DNA of 64,000 nt from the NCBI GenBank assembly GCA_030141605.1, contig JAQGDQ010000987.1:1-64000 (forward strand), read 5' to 3'. Under the pieces are notes generated by a model that saw only the letters and a program-made list of their open reading frames with translations, made no database searches and had not been told where the DNA came from. The position numbers and the translations under genes were made by a program. Shown here piece after piece: positions 50,801-64,000 of this stretch (positions are counted from its first letter, which is position 1; each line of letters begins with the position of its first letter). The stretch is from Tubiluchus corallicola. Its lineage: Eukaryota; Priapulida; Priapulimorpha; Priapulimorphida; Tubiluchidae.

Positions 50801-51397
50801 TAAAACTAACAAACTCTGCAGCGCAGTTCAGGTAATGATAGACGAGCTGGAGTAAAGTGGGTTTTTCGGTTTCATTAAGGGTTGCATAGCACGCCAAATC
50901 GAAAAATACCAAGAGGGGCAGCTGCAGCTGATTTTGGATTCTTGTGCATCCCAAAGTTACTGCCAGGAATTTTAAAATTGTCAAAATGAATATATTTGCA
51001 ATCTGCGTTGTTTCGAGTGTATTAAAATAAGAAGATGAAATCTATTATACAAAAGCAGTGACATATAAAATCAGTTTTTGTTCACATTTCAAAATCTATC
51101 GATTTTTCTTTTCAAATTAATGATAAAGGTATTTTTTGGAGAAAACACAAACGTCCAGCAACGAGTTTTAAGGAAACTTCTAAAGTTTCTGAGACAGAGT
51201 GCAGTTAACGGAATAAACTGTTGACACAATTACTGTTAACAGAAATTTTTAGTATATGAACTGCATACCATATTAATACTGACCTGAAAACGTTTAACAC
51301 TGTCAATCATCAAAATCTGTTGAGCTAGTGATATACTGCGGTACAGCAGGGCACCAAAAACAGGGATTGTAAGGAACCTAACGAATTGCAGGCACAT
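38265..51397 (-). CDS. Unrecognised gene, Ser-rich predicted protein (six-exon model)
   Basis: I do not recognise the family. The model reads ATG at 51397 and exons 51284-51397, 50811-50927, 50703-50764, 50068-50434, 40391-41348 and 38265-38371. Phases close exactly (1,725 bp, 574 residues plus stop). The N-terminus is hydrophobic (FLTIPVFGALLYRSISLAQQ), followed by another Leu-rich segment, then a basic helix. The remaining 480 residues are polar, Ser/Lys/Asn-rich and probably disordered, with many SP and basic motifs (PKRKII, RTKKRSRY, GQKRKFF), so cytoplasmic or nuclear regulation is possible. The two large exons are well supported by splice sites; the small 5' exons and the last exon are tentative. 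The gene is convergent with SPG11 and has an intron of about 8.7 kb. The 5' flank near 51400-51600 is relatively GC-rich, compatible with a promoter. Confidence 0.5.
38679..38876. repeat. 33-bp minisatellite, six units
   Basis: Six perfect-length 33-bp units built on TAGGTCTCATTGACTG. Units 1, 3 and 5 (AGCT, GCATAAAT) and 2 and 4 (AGTT, GCAAAT) alternate, indicating a 66-bp dimer as the amplified unit. There are no spacers. Confidence 0.95.
39786..39821. repeat. Short TA microsatellite
   Basis: About 17 TA units following AATAAAGAATT near 39780; the AATAAA may be the end of a transposed element. Confidence 0.8.
39976..40254 (-). pseudogene. Possible LINE reverse-transcriptase C-terminal remnant
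   Basis: The minus frame contains ENVYHATSIQLYNMTTEMWN and SSVTKFEFKNYEKLF. The order 'strand, LWN.LP, S.S...FK..LK..LF' is the usual extreme C-terminus of non-LTR retrotransposon ORF2. Here it is degenerate and lacks catalytic motifs. It lies in the last intron of the minus-strand gene, in the same orientation. Resemblance is by eye only. Confidence 0.4.
40391..41348 (-). CDS. Large exon of the unrecognised minus-strand gene
   Basis: Acceptor ATATTTCAG before ACGGAACAG (TEQVLVSDQLPKRKII) and donor GTAAGTTTAC after GCGTCTG; phase 0 in, phase 1 out. It encodes about 319 residues, Ser/Lys/Asn-rich, with PTLLPIHRRMSCPVASSGP, SLPDLGGARSTVSDHSVSLQ and YIYQQLGLLSEVMHNLSVY. The last is the only stretch likely to fold (helix). 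The length of the open frame in AT-rich DNA and strong splice sites make a real exon likely. Confidence 0.75.
41494..41545. repeat. CAT trinucleotide microsatellite
   Basis: About 17 ATC/CAT units with a few interruptions, 150 bp upstream (minus strand) of the large exon's acceptor. Confidence 0.9.
44114..44462. repeat. Composite microsatellite cluster
   Basis: Successive GA, GGTA, GACA, GATA, GGTA and GACA/GATA blocks over about 350 bp. Every block derives from its neighbour by one substitution in a tetranucleotide. The Leu/Ser/Pro frame across it is not a gene. Confidence 0.95.
44683..44772. repeat. GT/GCGT microsatellite
   Basis: GT repeats with an inner GCGT block, about 90 bp; potential Z-DNA-forming alternation. 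Confidence 0.93.
45486..45557 (+). tRNA. tRNA-Ile(AAT)-like sequence, probably a pseudogene
   Basis: A 72-nt cloverleaf can be drawn. Acceptor stem 45486-45492 with 45550-45556 has one mismatch and two wobbles. D stem ACTC/GAGT is perfect. Anticodon stem has one mismatch, with loop CTAATAC giving anticodon AAT (Ile). T arm TCGGG TTCAAAT CCCGA is perfect. It looks like an eroded tRNA-Ile or a SINE head. There is no obvious T-run terminator except TTTTT at about 45560-45564, which is in the right place. Confidence 0.5.
47751..47872. repeat. TTTC/TGTC microsatellite
   Basis: TTTC tetranucleotides interrupted by a TGTC block at about 47770-47793, 120 bp in total. Confidence 0.95.
48369..48485. 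repeat. CT-rich imperfect repeat
   Basis: CTCTCTC-rich tract with TTCC and CCTT interruptions, an older relative of the pure CT arrays elsewhere. Confidence 0.85.
49630..49885 (+). pseudogene. Dead LINE 3' end (reverse transcriptase C-terminus)
   Basis: One plus frame reads ADRSFSVAGLREWI, a stop, LPLALHCCDKFDV, a stop, then KFKTRLFILAF. This is the well-known C-terminus of non-LTR retrotransposon ORF2 (RSFSVAGPR.WN.LP...F...LKT.LF). Two in-frame stops make it inactive. About 130 bp of 3' UTR follows, ending in an AATAAATAAATAAATAAA tail at 49861-49879. It is antisense to the host intron. Confidence 0.8.
50068..50434 (-). CDS. Exon of the unrecognised minus-strand gene
   Basis: Acceptor has a long polypyrimidine run (TTCCTCTTTCCTTTTTGTTC then TTTGAG); an alternative AG six bases further, at 50428, keeps the same phase. 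Donor GTAAGTAGC is near-perfect. Phase 2 in, phase 0 out. Encodes an acidic Asn/Ser stretch (NSNNVDESVEGGDFDETGQF) and then SVEFSITLYSKTELPPLSPT and VKYPRRVHHAHCHSRI, which joins in phase to TEQVLVSDQ of the next exon. Confidence 0.75.
50703..50764 (-). CDS. Candidate small exon of the minus-strand gene
   Basis: Acceptor AGTTTTGCAG, weak donor GTTAAT. Phase 0 in, phase 2 out. Encodes EIIRSRIKKVASWMRSANHC, a basic amphipathic helix. If the model is right, the preceding intron is only 46 bp. Confidence 0.35.
50811..50927 (-). CDS. Candidate exon of the minus-strand gene
   Basis: Encodes LQLPLLVFFDLACYATLNET and LLQLVYHYLNCAAEF, 39 codons, phase 0 both ends. Acceptor AAAATCAG has a poor pyrimidine tract and the donor is GTTAGT. 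The frame is open and protein-like, but the splice sites are unconvincing. Confidence 0.35.
51284..51397 (-). CDS. Candidate first coding exon of the minus-strand gene
   Basis: ATG at 51397-51395, preceded by GCAGCA, and donor CAG|GTCAGT. Thirty-eight codons, phase 0 out: QFVRFLTIPVFGALLYRSIS then DSVKRFQ. The hydrophobic stretch at residues 8-25 could be a signal anchor. Confidence 0.45.
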
Positions 51398-57064
<5,667 letters not shown>

Positions 57065-57070
57065 GTTGAA

Positions 57071-58126
57071 ATGAGGACTCTTTCTGTTCTTGTGCTCCTA
57101 GGGAGTGTGTCTAGTATTCTCTGCAGCGGACTTGGAGGTGGCGGAGGAGGATATGGAGGAGGAGGAGGCAGCTTAGGAAATGTCGGCGGAATCTCACTCG
57201 GCGTTGGAGGTGGACAGTATGGTGGAGGAGGCCTCTATGGTGGAGGATATGGATTAGGTGGAGTAAGTGGCGGCTTAGGTGGTGGCTTAGGCGGTGGCGT
57301 AGGCGGATATTCTGGCAGAGGTTTCGTGGGAGGCGGAATTGGCACTGGCGTTGGAGTAGGATTGGGCGCTGGTGGTGTTGGCGGATTTGGAGGCATCGGT
57401 GGTGGTGTGTCCGGAGGCAGCTTTGGCGGTGGCATTGGTGGCTTTGGTGGCGTTGGAGGAGGAGCTGGCAATTTCGGTGTTAGCCGTGTTGGAGGTGGTC
57501 TTGGAGGATTTGGAGGCACTAGCGGATTCATCGGCGGTACTGGTGTTGGCGGTGCTGGTATTGGCGGTGCTGGTATTGGCGGTGCTCGTATTGGCGGTGC
57601 TGGTATTGGCGGTGCTGGTATTGGCGGTGCTCGTATTGGCGGTGCTGGTATTGGCGGTGTTGGTATTGGCGGTGCTGTTGATGTTCGTAACTATGGCAAC
57701 ATCGACTCACAAGCCTATGGAATCAACCCATTTTCTGGCAACTATGTTGATGTTGAGGCTTTCGATTTCAATGGTGCCCGCAATGAGGCAAGACAACTCG
57801 CACCCCAGACCCAAACCGTACAAGAAAATGTGGTCGTCGGAAAGACCTACCGTAAAGGAAGTGCCAGAGAGTATGAGCAGAGTAGTGCCAACCGAGCCGG
57901 AACCGGAAAAGGTGAAGCTGGTATCACACTTGAAGCCGCAAGATCAGCAACTCAGAATGCTGAACAAAGCTACACTCAGGAAGCCAGCGGTGCCGGCAAA
58001 GTCGAAGAAGGTAGCGCCTACGCGTTTGAGCGACAACCCAGAATTCAGTTCCAAGCTGTTAGAGTTGACTCTCTTCCTGTTCACTCTGGTCCCAAAGAGA
58101 AAGTTCCCGTAAGAACTGGATGGTAA
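57071..58126 (+). CDS. Secreted glycine-rich protein, 351 residues
   Basis: Starts at ATG 57071, six bases after a good acceptor (TTATTTTTAG at 57055-57064), so a 5' UTR exon probably lies upstream. Residues 1-18 (RTLSVLVLLGSVSSILCS) are a signal peptide. Residues 20-205 are about half glycine in GGGGG, GGYGLGG and GGFGG motifs, ending in nine pentapeptides of GAGIG/GARIG type (57537-57672). Residues 206-351 are different: polar, Gln/Ala/Glu-rich, with YGNIDSQAYGINPFSGNYVD near the start and no cysteine. The layout suggests an extracellular structural or matrix protein. The family is not recognised; general glycine-rich proteins look like this by convergence. The coding region is much richer in GC than its flanks. 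Confidence 0.85.
   Translation: MRTLSVLVLLGSVSSILCSGLGGGGGGYGGGGGSLGNVGGISLGVGGGQYGGGGLYGGGYGLGGVSGGLGGGLGGGVGGYSGRGFVGGGIGTGVGVGLGAGGVGGFGGIGGGVSGGSFGGGIGGFGGVGGGAGNFGVSRVGGGLGGFGGTSGFIGGTGVGGAGIGGAGIGGARIGGAGIGGAGIGGARIGGAGIGGVGIGGAVDVRNYGNIDSQAYGINPFSGNYVDVEAFDFNGARNEARQLAPQTQTVQENVVVGKTYRKGSAREYEQSSANRAGTGKGEAGITLEAARSATQNAEQSYTQEASGAGKVEEGSAYAFERQPRIQFQAVRVDSLPVHSGPKEKVPVRTGW
57537..57672 (+). repeat. 15-bp coding minisatellite (pentapeptide repeat)
   Basis: Nine 15-bp units, consensus GGTGCTGGTATTGGC, encoding GTGVG, GAGIG, GAGIG, GARIG, GAGIG, GAGIG, GARIG, GAGIG, GVGIG. The three-unit block with Arg occurs twice, so a 45-bp segment was duplicated. Confidence 0.95.
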
Positions 58127-58945
58127 TCTCATCGCTCACCCAATAGTATACTGCAATAGTATTCCTACCTTTTGTACAATGTACATACTTTCATGGCATA
58201 AACTCAATGATATTAGTTTTGTTTATTTTATTGTTTATATTTGTATACCGGGTTGAGACGTTTCTCTCTTTGTGTAGCAAGCGAAAGAAAAGATGTCAAA
58301 TTGCAGGATTGCAAGTGTTGCAAAAACGCATTTTGACATTGTTCTTAATCAGAATACCATCAAACTTGAAAATTTATTACCATAGAGTTCTAGGCAGTAA
58401 GTAACTCCTTCATCATCATTGTTGTTGCTATTATTATTATTATTATTGTGGTTATTGTTATGTAAACACGCAAACATTTTGTCTCCATGGGTTTAAGCAG
58501 TTGTGACACTGACAGGGCCATCATTGTTTATCATAGTTATTTTGTTTGTTTATGCAATCACATTGTTATAAAAATACTATCAAACAGTAAAATTTTAGTT
58601 TTTTGGTTTCTTATTGTTTTACGGAAGCCAGAGCTGTAATGGGAAGCAGAAGGAATTTGTTTCGCGGAGACCAGCAGGAGGAGTTTTGGCAAATCAATCA
58701 AGGTTTCAAACATGAACGTCATTTCGAAGATGTTTTAAATATAAACAGACATTAAATTAAGAAGGCACCGATCCAAAAGATCACATCAGTGAAAATGGAA
58801 ACAAAAAAAGAAATTATGACTCGTGAAGAAAAAACAAAAAGGGAGGAATTAACTTGAAATTTAAAAACCGGGAGACAGTAAGGAGGAAAACAGAAAAACA
58901 AAACTTGGGGAAAAACGACAAAGACACAAACTGGAAGAAAGGGAG

Positions 58946-58982
58946 AAAGAAAGAAAGAAAGAAAGAAAGCAAGCAAGCAAGC

Positions 58983-59046
<64 letters not shown>

Positions 59047-59080
59047 AAAAAGAAAGAAAGAAAGAAGAAAGGCAGGTAGG
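58946..59080. repeat. GAAA microsatellite
   Basis: GAAA tetranucleotides with a GCAA block near 58967-58986, then purine-rich sequence to about 59220. The Phe/Leu and Lys/Glu frames are artefacts. Confidence 0.95.
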
Positions 59081-59954
59081 AGGAAAATAAAAAATAAAAA
59101 TGAAAGAGGAAAAGAGAAATAAAGACAAATAAAAGAAAAGACAAATAAAGAAAAAAGAAAACAATAAAAAAAGAAAAGCAACAAACAGAAGAAAGAAAAA
59201 CGAACAATCAAAATAAAAAAGGAAAACAAAGTTTCCCCAAAGGCAGTCCTTGCTCTATAAAGCTTAGCTTCTGCATCTGTCGTGATTCTACTCTAGTAGG
59301 AAGGCAATGCTTGATTTTTACTTACGTAACAAGTCACTTTTGTGGACAAACAACACAGCTACTGAAACCAAACCCCAGTCCGCTAATATTGTGTCAAACA
59401 TTGCCGTGGTCCATGCAGATCGAATTTCATCAAACACTGCATTCAACATGTCTAGTTCTACAAAAGATTGGTAGTCAGGTCTCTGTTCTCTTTTTGCTTT
59501 AAAACACTCAAGGGCCGTAAGTTCACAAGGCCTTCTCTAAAGAAACATATATATGCGTAAAACTGCATTCTTATTCGGTTTACAATCACCTGGGTCATTA
59601 GTAATTCGTGGCATTAATGTTTAAATTAGCAGTCAGAGCAAATATGCCAACGAGACATAGTTACTGAGTGTATATGCAGTCTATTAAATTCAGTAGTTTT
59701 GTATAGTGGGTGTGTTCAATTTAAGTTAAATACATGTAGATTCAATTAAATGGTAGATGAACTAAATTGTAAATTAAGAACAAGCTGTAATTGCAAATTT
59801 AATAAAAAGCAATTTAGGTAAGTATATAGTACAATGGTAAAAGTGGCAACACTTTACTACAGTATAGTGAGCTCCCTAAAGAGATTAAGCAAAGTTAACA
59901 GAACCAAAAAGCTCAATAGCATTCTTTCGTCATTATATACTTCTGTGGTATTTC

Positions 59955-60268
59955 ATCGGAAATATACGACAGCTTCGCCAGTGTACAAACTTGCCAGCTG
60001 GACGAAATCACTGGAAAAGTATACCACTGGCGAAGCCTGCACTATCAAAATGCGCGCTGACAAAATGTATATCTGGTGAAGTGTGCACTGGCAAAATGGT
60101 GCACTACAAATTGCGGTATTGGCAAAGTGTCTGACCAGCAAAATTGTGCACGCGGCGAAGTGTATGTTGACGAAATGTACCAATGGTGATCTGTGTAACT
60201 GGCGAACTATATAATTGGCGAAAAGATCTAGTGCATTGGTGAAATGTCAAATGGCAAAATGGATGGCT
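59955..60268. repeat. Degenerate 16-bp tandem array (TGGCGAAATGT core)
   Basis: Around 18 diverged units of about 16 bp, each with a core such as TGGCGAAGTGT, TGGCAAAATGG, TTGACGAAATGTAC or TTGGCGAAAAGA. Units vary by up to half their bases but keep the spacing of the GGCRAA core. Confidence 0.7.
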
Positions 60269-60878
60269 ACTTTTCACGGAGTATTTACTTCAACGTCGTG
60301 CATGCCAGTCATTTTGCTTTCCGTGTTTTACGTACATTATAACGGTACTTGATAAACTGTGTAGTCGGATATTAATTTTTTTCGATATCTGGATCCTTCA
60401 CTCTTTTGAACTTATTTTAAGAGTCAAAAGACCACAGAAAAGTAAGAAAAGGCGGTTTACTAAGTTGTTTATATAACACTGCACGGTTCGGTATAGACTG
60501 CCTCAAACTGCTTGGAACTAACATTGCTCTATTTTCCAAGGGTGGAACGAACCATCGGTCAGTGCTTGTTTCTGCCATTTTGCCACTTACATCCTAATAC
60601 ATGTAAACCAACCAAGCAAACTATTGTGGCAAGTAACAAAAAGCAATCATCGCTCTTGTAAGAGTAGAAATAGTGTTGCAAAAACTACTAGGCCTAGAAT
60701 TTTTTACCGGAATCTCCCAGATCTACTCGTACGTCTCAAGGCCGTTCACAGAGGTCATGTTTATTTACGCATTCTATACGTTAGGAAACTCACTAGATGT
60801 GTTCGGTTCTTGCACTTACCACGTAGGAACCTTTGTTTTAATAGTTAAAACTGTTGTTATGCATGTACAGCTACAAAT

Positions 60879-60967
60879 ATGAATAAGTACTGTAAGTGTG
60901 TTGAAAAAGTGATAAAAAATTTCAAAGTTACCGGCGTTCAATCTTGCCTTTTCTCTACAGAAGTGAG
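60879..60967 (+). CDS. DMGDH: DMGDH exon 1
   Basis: ATG at 60879 is the first in frame after a TAA at 60846. Donor GAG|GTAAGTAAC is strong. Phase 2 out. Encodes [20 protein letters not shown], Lys-rich with one early acidic residue, then QSCLFSTEV. It joins in phase to [11 protein letters not shown] presequence is expected here but is not conserved, so the start is inferred. Confidence 0.7.
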
Positions 60968-63900
60968 GTAAGTAACATTAATCTTATTCTGCTTTTCATA
61001 TAAATTAAGATATTCGCAAAAAATAAGAGTTTTCGCACTCCTAGCACGGGATCTACATGTGTAATTGGGACCGGAAGTGGCACGGTGCAAGTAACGCACG
61101 CTACGGGGAGTATTGATTGCATTGCATAGCGTTTTCACTCACATTATCACATAGACGTGTCAGCTCTTGGTTTTTTTGTAAAATGGAATGAAATATTACG
61201 TAATTAGTTTCTAAAATTTATTTAGCTCTTTTAAATGTATTAAATTGGATTAAATTGAATTGAATTGCTTCATATTTTAGTCCTAAATATAGACTGAATT
61301 AAAGCGCTCAGATAGCCAACTATCAAAGTTGCATTTTATTAAATTCTGCAAAAAATATCTAGGTATTTTTGAAAATGGTTTGCAAATGAAATGCTAATAT
61401 TAATTAAGCTACTGACTTGTAATTAAACATGTTGAACACTAAACCAAGGTTTAAACCTTTTGACGTCAATTTTGTATGAAAGTCTGTCATGGTGCCATAA
61501 AAATCGATAAAAAACGATGAGACTTCTATAATCACTTTTTTATACAAAGTATAAAATATTTTTAATAATTTTTTTCAGTCAGCCTCGACCTCTTAACAAA
61601 GCATGGCGTGATTCAGCAGACACTGTAGTAATTGGTGGTGGTTGCGTAGGGGCCAGCGTTGCTTATCATCTTGCCAAGGCGGGTCAGAAAGATGTTGTGT
61701 TGCTCGAAAAATCAGAGCTCACTGCTGGTTCGACTTGGCACGCTGTATGTATTCTAGTCTATATCAGTTGTAAGTTTTATATATTTTGCTCATACAGTTA
61801 ACGATAAAGTAACCAACAATTGTTGGAATTTTGAAACTATGCTGGCAGGAAATGAGAAACGCAGGATGCAATCCAGATTTGAGCCAAACGCCCTCGGATT
61901 ATAAGTGCTGACCCCAAGCAGGTTCTTTTGACCAAGATAGGTCATCATTTAAACTTTTGGTTACCGGCACGTGCCTATAAGGTAACGACGTATCCCCTAC
62001 ATTAAAGAATCAGAAACAATAAAAAGAATTAAGCTTCGCTCAGCGTTGAACCAGAGCCGCTCACAGAAAAAATGGGCGCGTTTTCCCTACACTTACGAAT
62101 CCTACACGTGAAATAATACTCAACTTTTCTTTATAGCTGTGACGAACTGGCTTACCTGCCTGCCAAAATGATTCACCGTTGCTGAGCATGCCTGGCTTCT
62201 TAATGTAGCTTAACCTATTTTATTTATTGTCGTCGTAATGCCGTAGTAAACAAATAATGGTAATTTTTTAAAAAAAGAAACGTGCAAAACAATAACAATA
62301 ATAAAAGGGCCGCAGTTCAACAGGAAAGCTTACACTTGTTATTTTCCTACTAGCGACGCATGGTGACACTTTATCATCGAGCACTTACCCAAGTTCTCGA
62401 AATCTTCCTTTGATGTAATTATGCAACTTACGAATCATCAGCGAAAACACAGAGTAATTATTATAATTACGCGAATCCGAGCATTCCGAGGTGCCGAATG
62501 CAAGGGTTTTATTCACCTAACTTATTCGCCTTTATTCGCCCCACTCTGCAAGCCAGTATTTAACACTCAACAGCAAGATGATGATGGGACCGATATCCAG
62601 GTCATTATCGGCGATGTCTTAAGTAGTGGTGTCTAAAGTAAAGGAAGTGAATTTACTGTTCTTTAATGAGGTAAATAGCCAGAGGCGTCATGACAGGCGA
62701 CACCGCTAAAAGGTAGTTTTTCCTATGATCACCAATTTATTTACTGACTAGGTTCGACATTGTTCAACTTTTGTTACTAGGCGCACGCCATGACCACTTG
62801 ACAAACGTTAACTCTGTTTCCTGGTAGCACTAATTTTAGAAATTATGAAATTAAACAAATTACAATTATATACTCATGTCATTGGAATTGTAACCTTGCC
62901 AATTTGTACAATAAAAATAGTTTTTACTTGACTTTCTGCATTATGCCTACAATCCCAGTTGGGGTTGTGACTTTCTATTAATCTACAGGCATTGAATATC
63001 GTTTTGAACTTTGGCCAAGGCTATTTCTGTACCACACCGCGTACGTTTATTGAAACACATGCAGACTCATCGAACTAGCTGCTAAATAAAGTTATAATAA
63101 TTTAATAGAATTAAGTAAATAAGCAAAATTGATTATAGTGGTATTCGTTACTGTAGACTGGCGCGAAATTCATCAAAATAACAAACTGATTTGAATTCAT
63201 GTTGGCAGGCTCAATACAAAAGCTTCAGTGCGTCACTGTTAATTTTGCAGGGTATTCTTAAACGTTGACGTCTTTTTCGTTTAAGCTTACCGGGAGTTCA
63301 GGTCATAAACAAACTTTGATTTAAGAAAAGCATATTGAGCTAATCAGTAATGTTAGAATTAAAATTAGGAAGACTTAATTCATTGTGCTAGTTTTGTGTA
63401 ATAATTTTGAATTAATAACTACATTGAATTGATAATTTGTTTTAGGCTGGGTTGACAACATACTATCACCTAGGAATAAATATAAAGAGAATCCACTACT
63501 ACAGCTTGGAGCTGTTTAAAACCTTAGAAGCAGAAACTGGACAGGTGGGGATATTGATGAATGTAAAATTACTACATTTTTTGTTATACGTGTAGTATAG
63601 TTCATCTAGAAATACAGCACACAAGTAACTTAGGTAGTTTATAACAAAGCGTGCCACAGTAAACCTTTCTCATCCCGCTTTTATTCAATGCATTCATGTG
63701 CAAATATTACCAGGCAAAAGTAAAGAATAAACAAGTAGAAAGGCCTTTTTGACGAGGGATGGCATGATATACTTGTTCGAGAAGTGCAGCACTATAATTG
63801 TCATCAACCTAGAATTGCTGGAAATGTCAATAACAATAAGATTTTAACGAGCACAGATTATAGCTTTTACTGAATGTTTGGAGTTGCTTACATTGTTATG

Positions 63901-64000
63901 ATAATCCAGACGAGTGCACTTAAATCCCCATATAGACAAAACTGACCATTATCACGCAGGATTAGAGTCTTGGTGATTCACTAAGACAAAATGAATTCCG
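60879..64000 (+). CDS. DMGDH: Dimethylglycine dehydrogenase, 5' part (partial)
   Basis: DMGDH is a mitochondrial matrix flavoprotein that converts dimethylglycine to sarcosine, passing the one-carbon unit to tetrahydrofolate and electrons to ETF. Three exons are visible (60879-60967, 61579-61744, 63446-63544), together encoding 118 residues; the gene continues past the window. Residues 1-35 form a plausible mitochondrial presequence. Then come [20 protein letters not shown], the GxGxxG FAD-binding fold, and [15 protein letters not shown]. Its His aligns with human His91, the covalent FAD attachment site. Next is [20 protein letters not shown]. The His of KRIH aligns with human His109, the position of a known human variant. 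GGGCVG with STWHAAG favours DMGDH over sarcosine dehydrogenase. Confidence 0.93.
61579..61744 (+). CDS. DMGDH: DMGDH exon 2
   Basis: Acceptor ATTTTTTTCAG, donor GTATGT; phase 2 in, phase 0 out. Carries the FAD-binding GGGCVG motif and ends exactly after STWHA. Confidence 0.95.
61745..63445 (+). other. DMGDH intron 2
   Basis: A 1.7-kb intron. The open frame at 62421-62636 shows no family resemblance. AATAAA occurs near 62910. I see no repeat element. Confidence 0.5.
63446..63544 (+). CDS. DMGDH: DMGDH exon 3
   Basis: Acceptor TTTGTTTTAG, donor GTGGGG; 33 codons, phase 0. Encodes [20 protein letters not shown] and ends LEAETGQ, as in the human protein (LEEETGQ). The family's HPGIN is HLGIN here. 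Confidence 0.95.
63545..64000 (+). other. DMGDH intron 3 (incomplete)
   Basis: No sequence resembling the expected next exon (VGFHQPGSIRLA-type) is present, so the intron runs off the window. Confidence 0.6.

Larger units (their letters stand above)
58127..60878. other. Intergenic region between the glycine-rich gene and DMGDH
   Basis: Contains a GAAA array (58946-59080), the degenerate 16-bp array (59955-60268) and the presumed DMGDH promoter. I see no gene in it; the glycine-rich gene has no clear AATAAA within 100 bp of its stop. Confidence 0.55.

Noticed and set aside
57235-58112. Pro-rich antisense frame and Val/Leu-rich alternative frame in the glycine-rich gene
   Set aside because: Shadows of a GC-rich repetitive coding region; only the sense frame has a signal peptide and a natural stop.
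58752-59229. Phe/Leu-rich minus frames resembling membrane proteins
   Set aside because: Translation of the GAAA array and purine-rich flank.
60624-60848. Plus frame just upstream of DMGDH exon 1
   Set aside because: Not in frame with DMGDH; a stop at 60846 precedes the chosen ATG; no homology seen.
62421-62636. 71-residue frame in DMGDH intron 2
   Set aside because: Does not match any expected DMGDH segment and lacks splice signals in phase.

Overview
The window is AT-rich animal (metazoan invertebrate) nuclear DNA. The evidence is many GT-AG introns of about 50 bp to 9 kb, coding exons that match animal proteins, abundant microsatellites and minisatellites, and short inverted-repeat transposons. 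I cannot fix the phylum. The recognised proteins are general animal proteins, and repeats with AATAAA plus pentanucleotide tails, TTAGGG-like runs and pogo/Tigger-like MITEs occur in several invertebrate groups.

Layout. (1) 319-36393, plus strand: the 3' two thirds of a spatacsin (SPG11) gene. I reconstructed 32 exons with continuous reading phase, giving 1,666 codons and a stop. The N-terminal part lies upstream of the window. Two of its 31 introns use GC instead of GT donors. Its introns hold several MITEs, a nested transposon insertion, a tRNA-derived SINE, minisatellites and a pentanucleotide array. (2) 36394-41348 and 50068-51397, minus strand: a convergent gene I do not recognise. A six-exon model starts at 51397 and stops at 38265, predicting 574 residues, mostly serine-rich and disordered after a hydrophobic N-terminus. 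It contains a roughly 8.7-kb intron full of simple repeats, a tRNA-like sequence and a dead LINE fragment. (3) 51398-57064: intergenic and mostly featureless except for a CT array. (4) 57071-58126, plus strand: a single-exon coding region for a secreted glycine-rich protein of 351 residues with GAGIG-type pentapeptide repeats. (5) 58127-60878: intergenic, with a GAAA array and a degenerate 16-bp repeat array. (6) 60879 to beyond 64000, plus strand: the 5' end of dimethylglycine dehydrogenase (DMGDH), with three exons seen, including the FAD-binding motif and the covalent-FAD histidine.

The four genes do not form an obvious pathway: SPG11 acts in lysosome and autophagy maintenance, DMGDH in mitochondrial choline and one-carbon catabolism, and the glycine-rich protein is probably extracellular. 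No CRISPR, operon or prokaryote-type system is present. The most novel items are the unrecognised minus-strand gene, the glycine-rich secreted protein, the two GC-AG introns, a transposon-in-transposon insertion with its empty site preserved in a second copy, and a family of dispersed 3' ends carrying different pentanucleotide tails.
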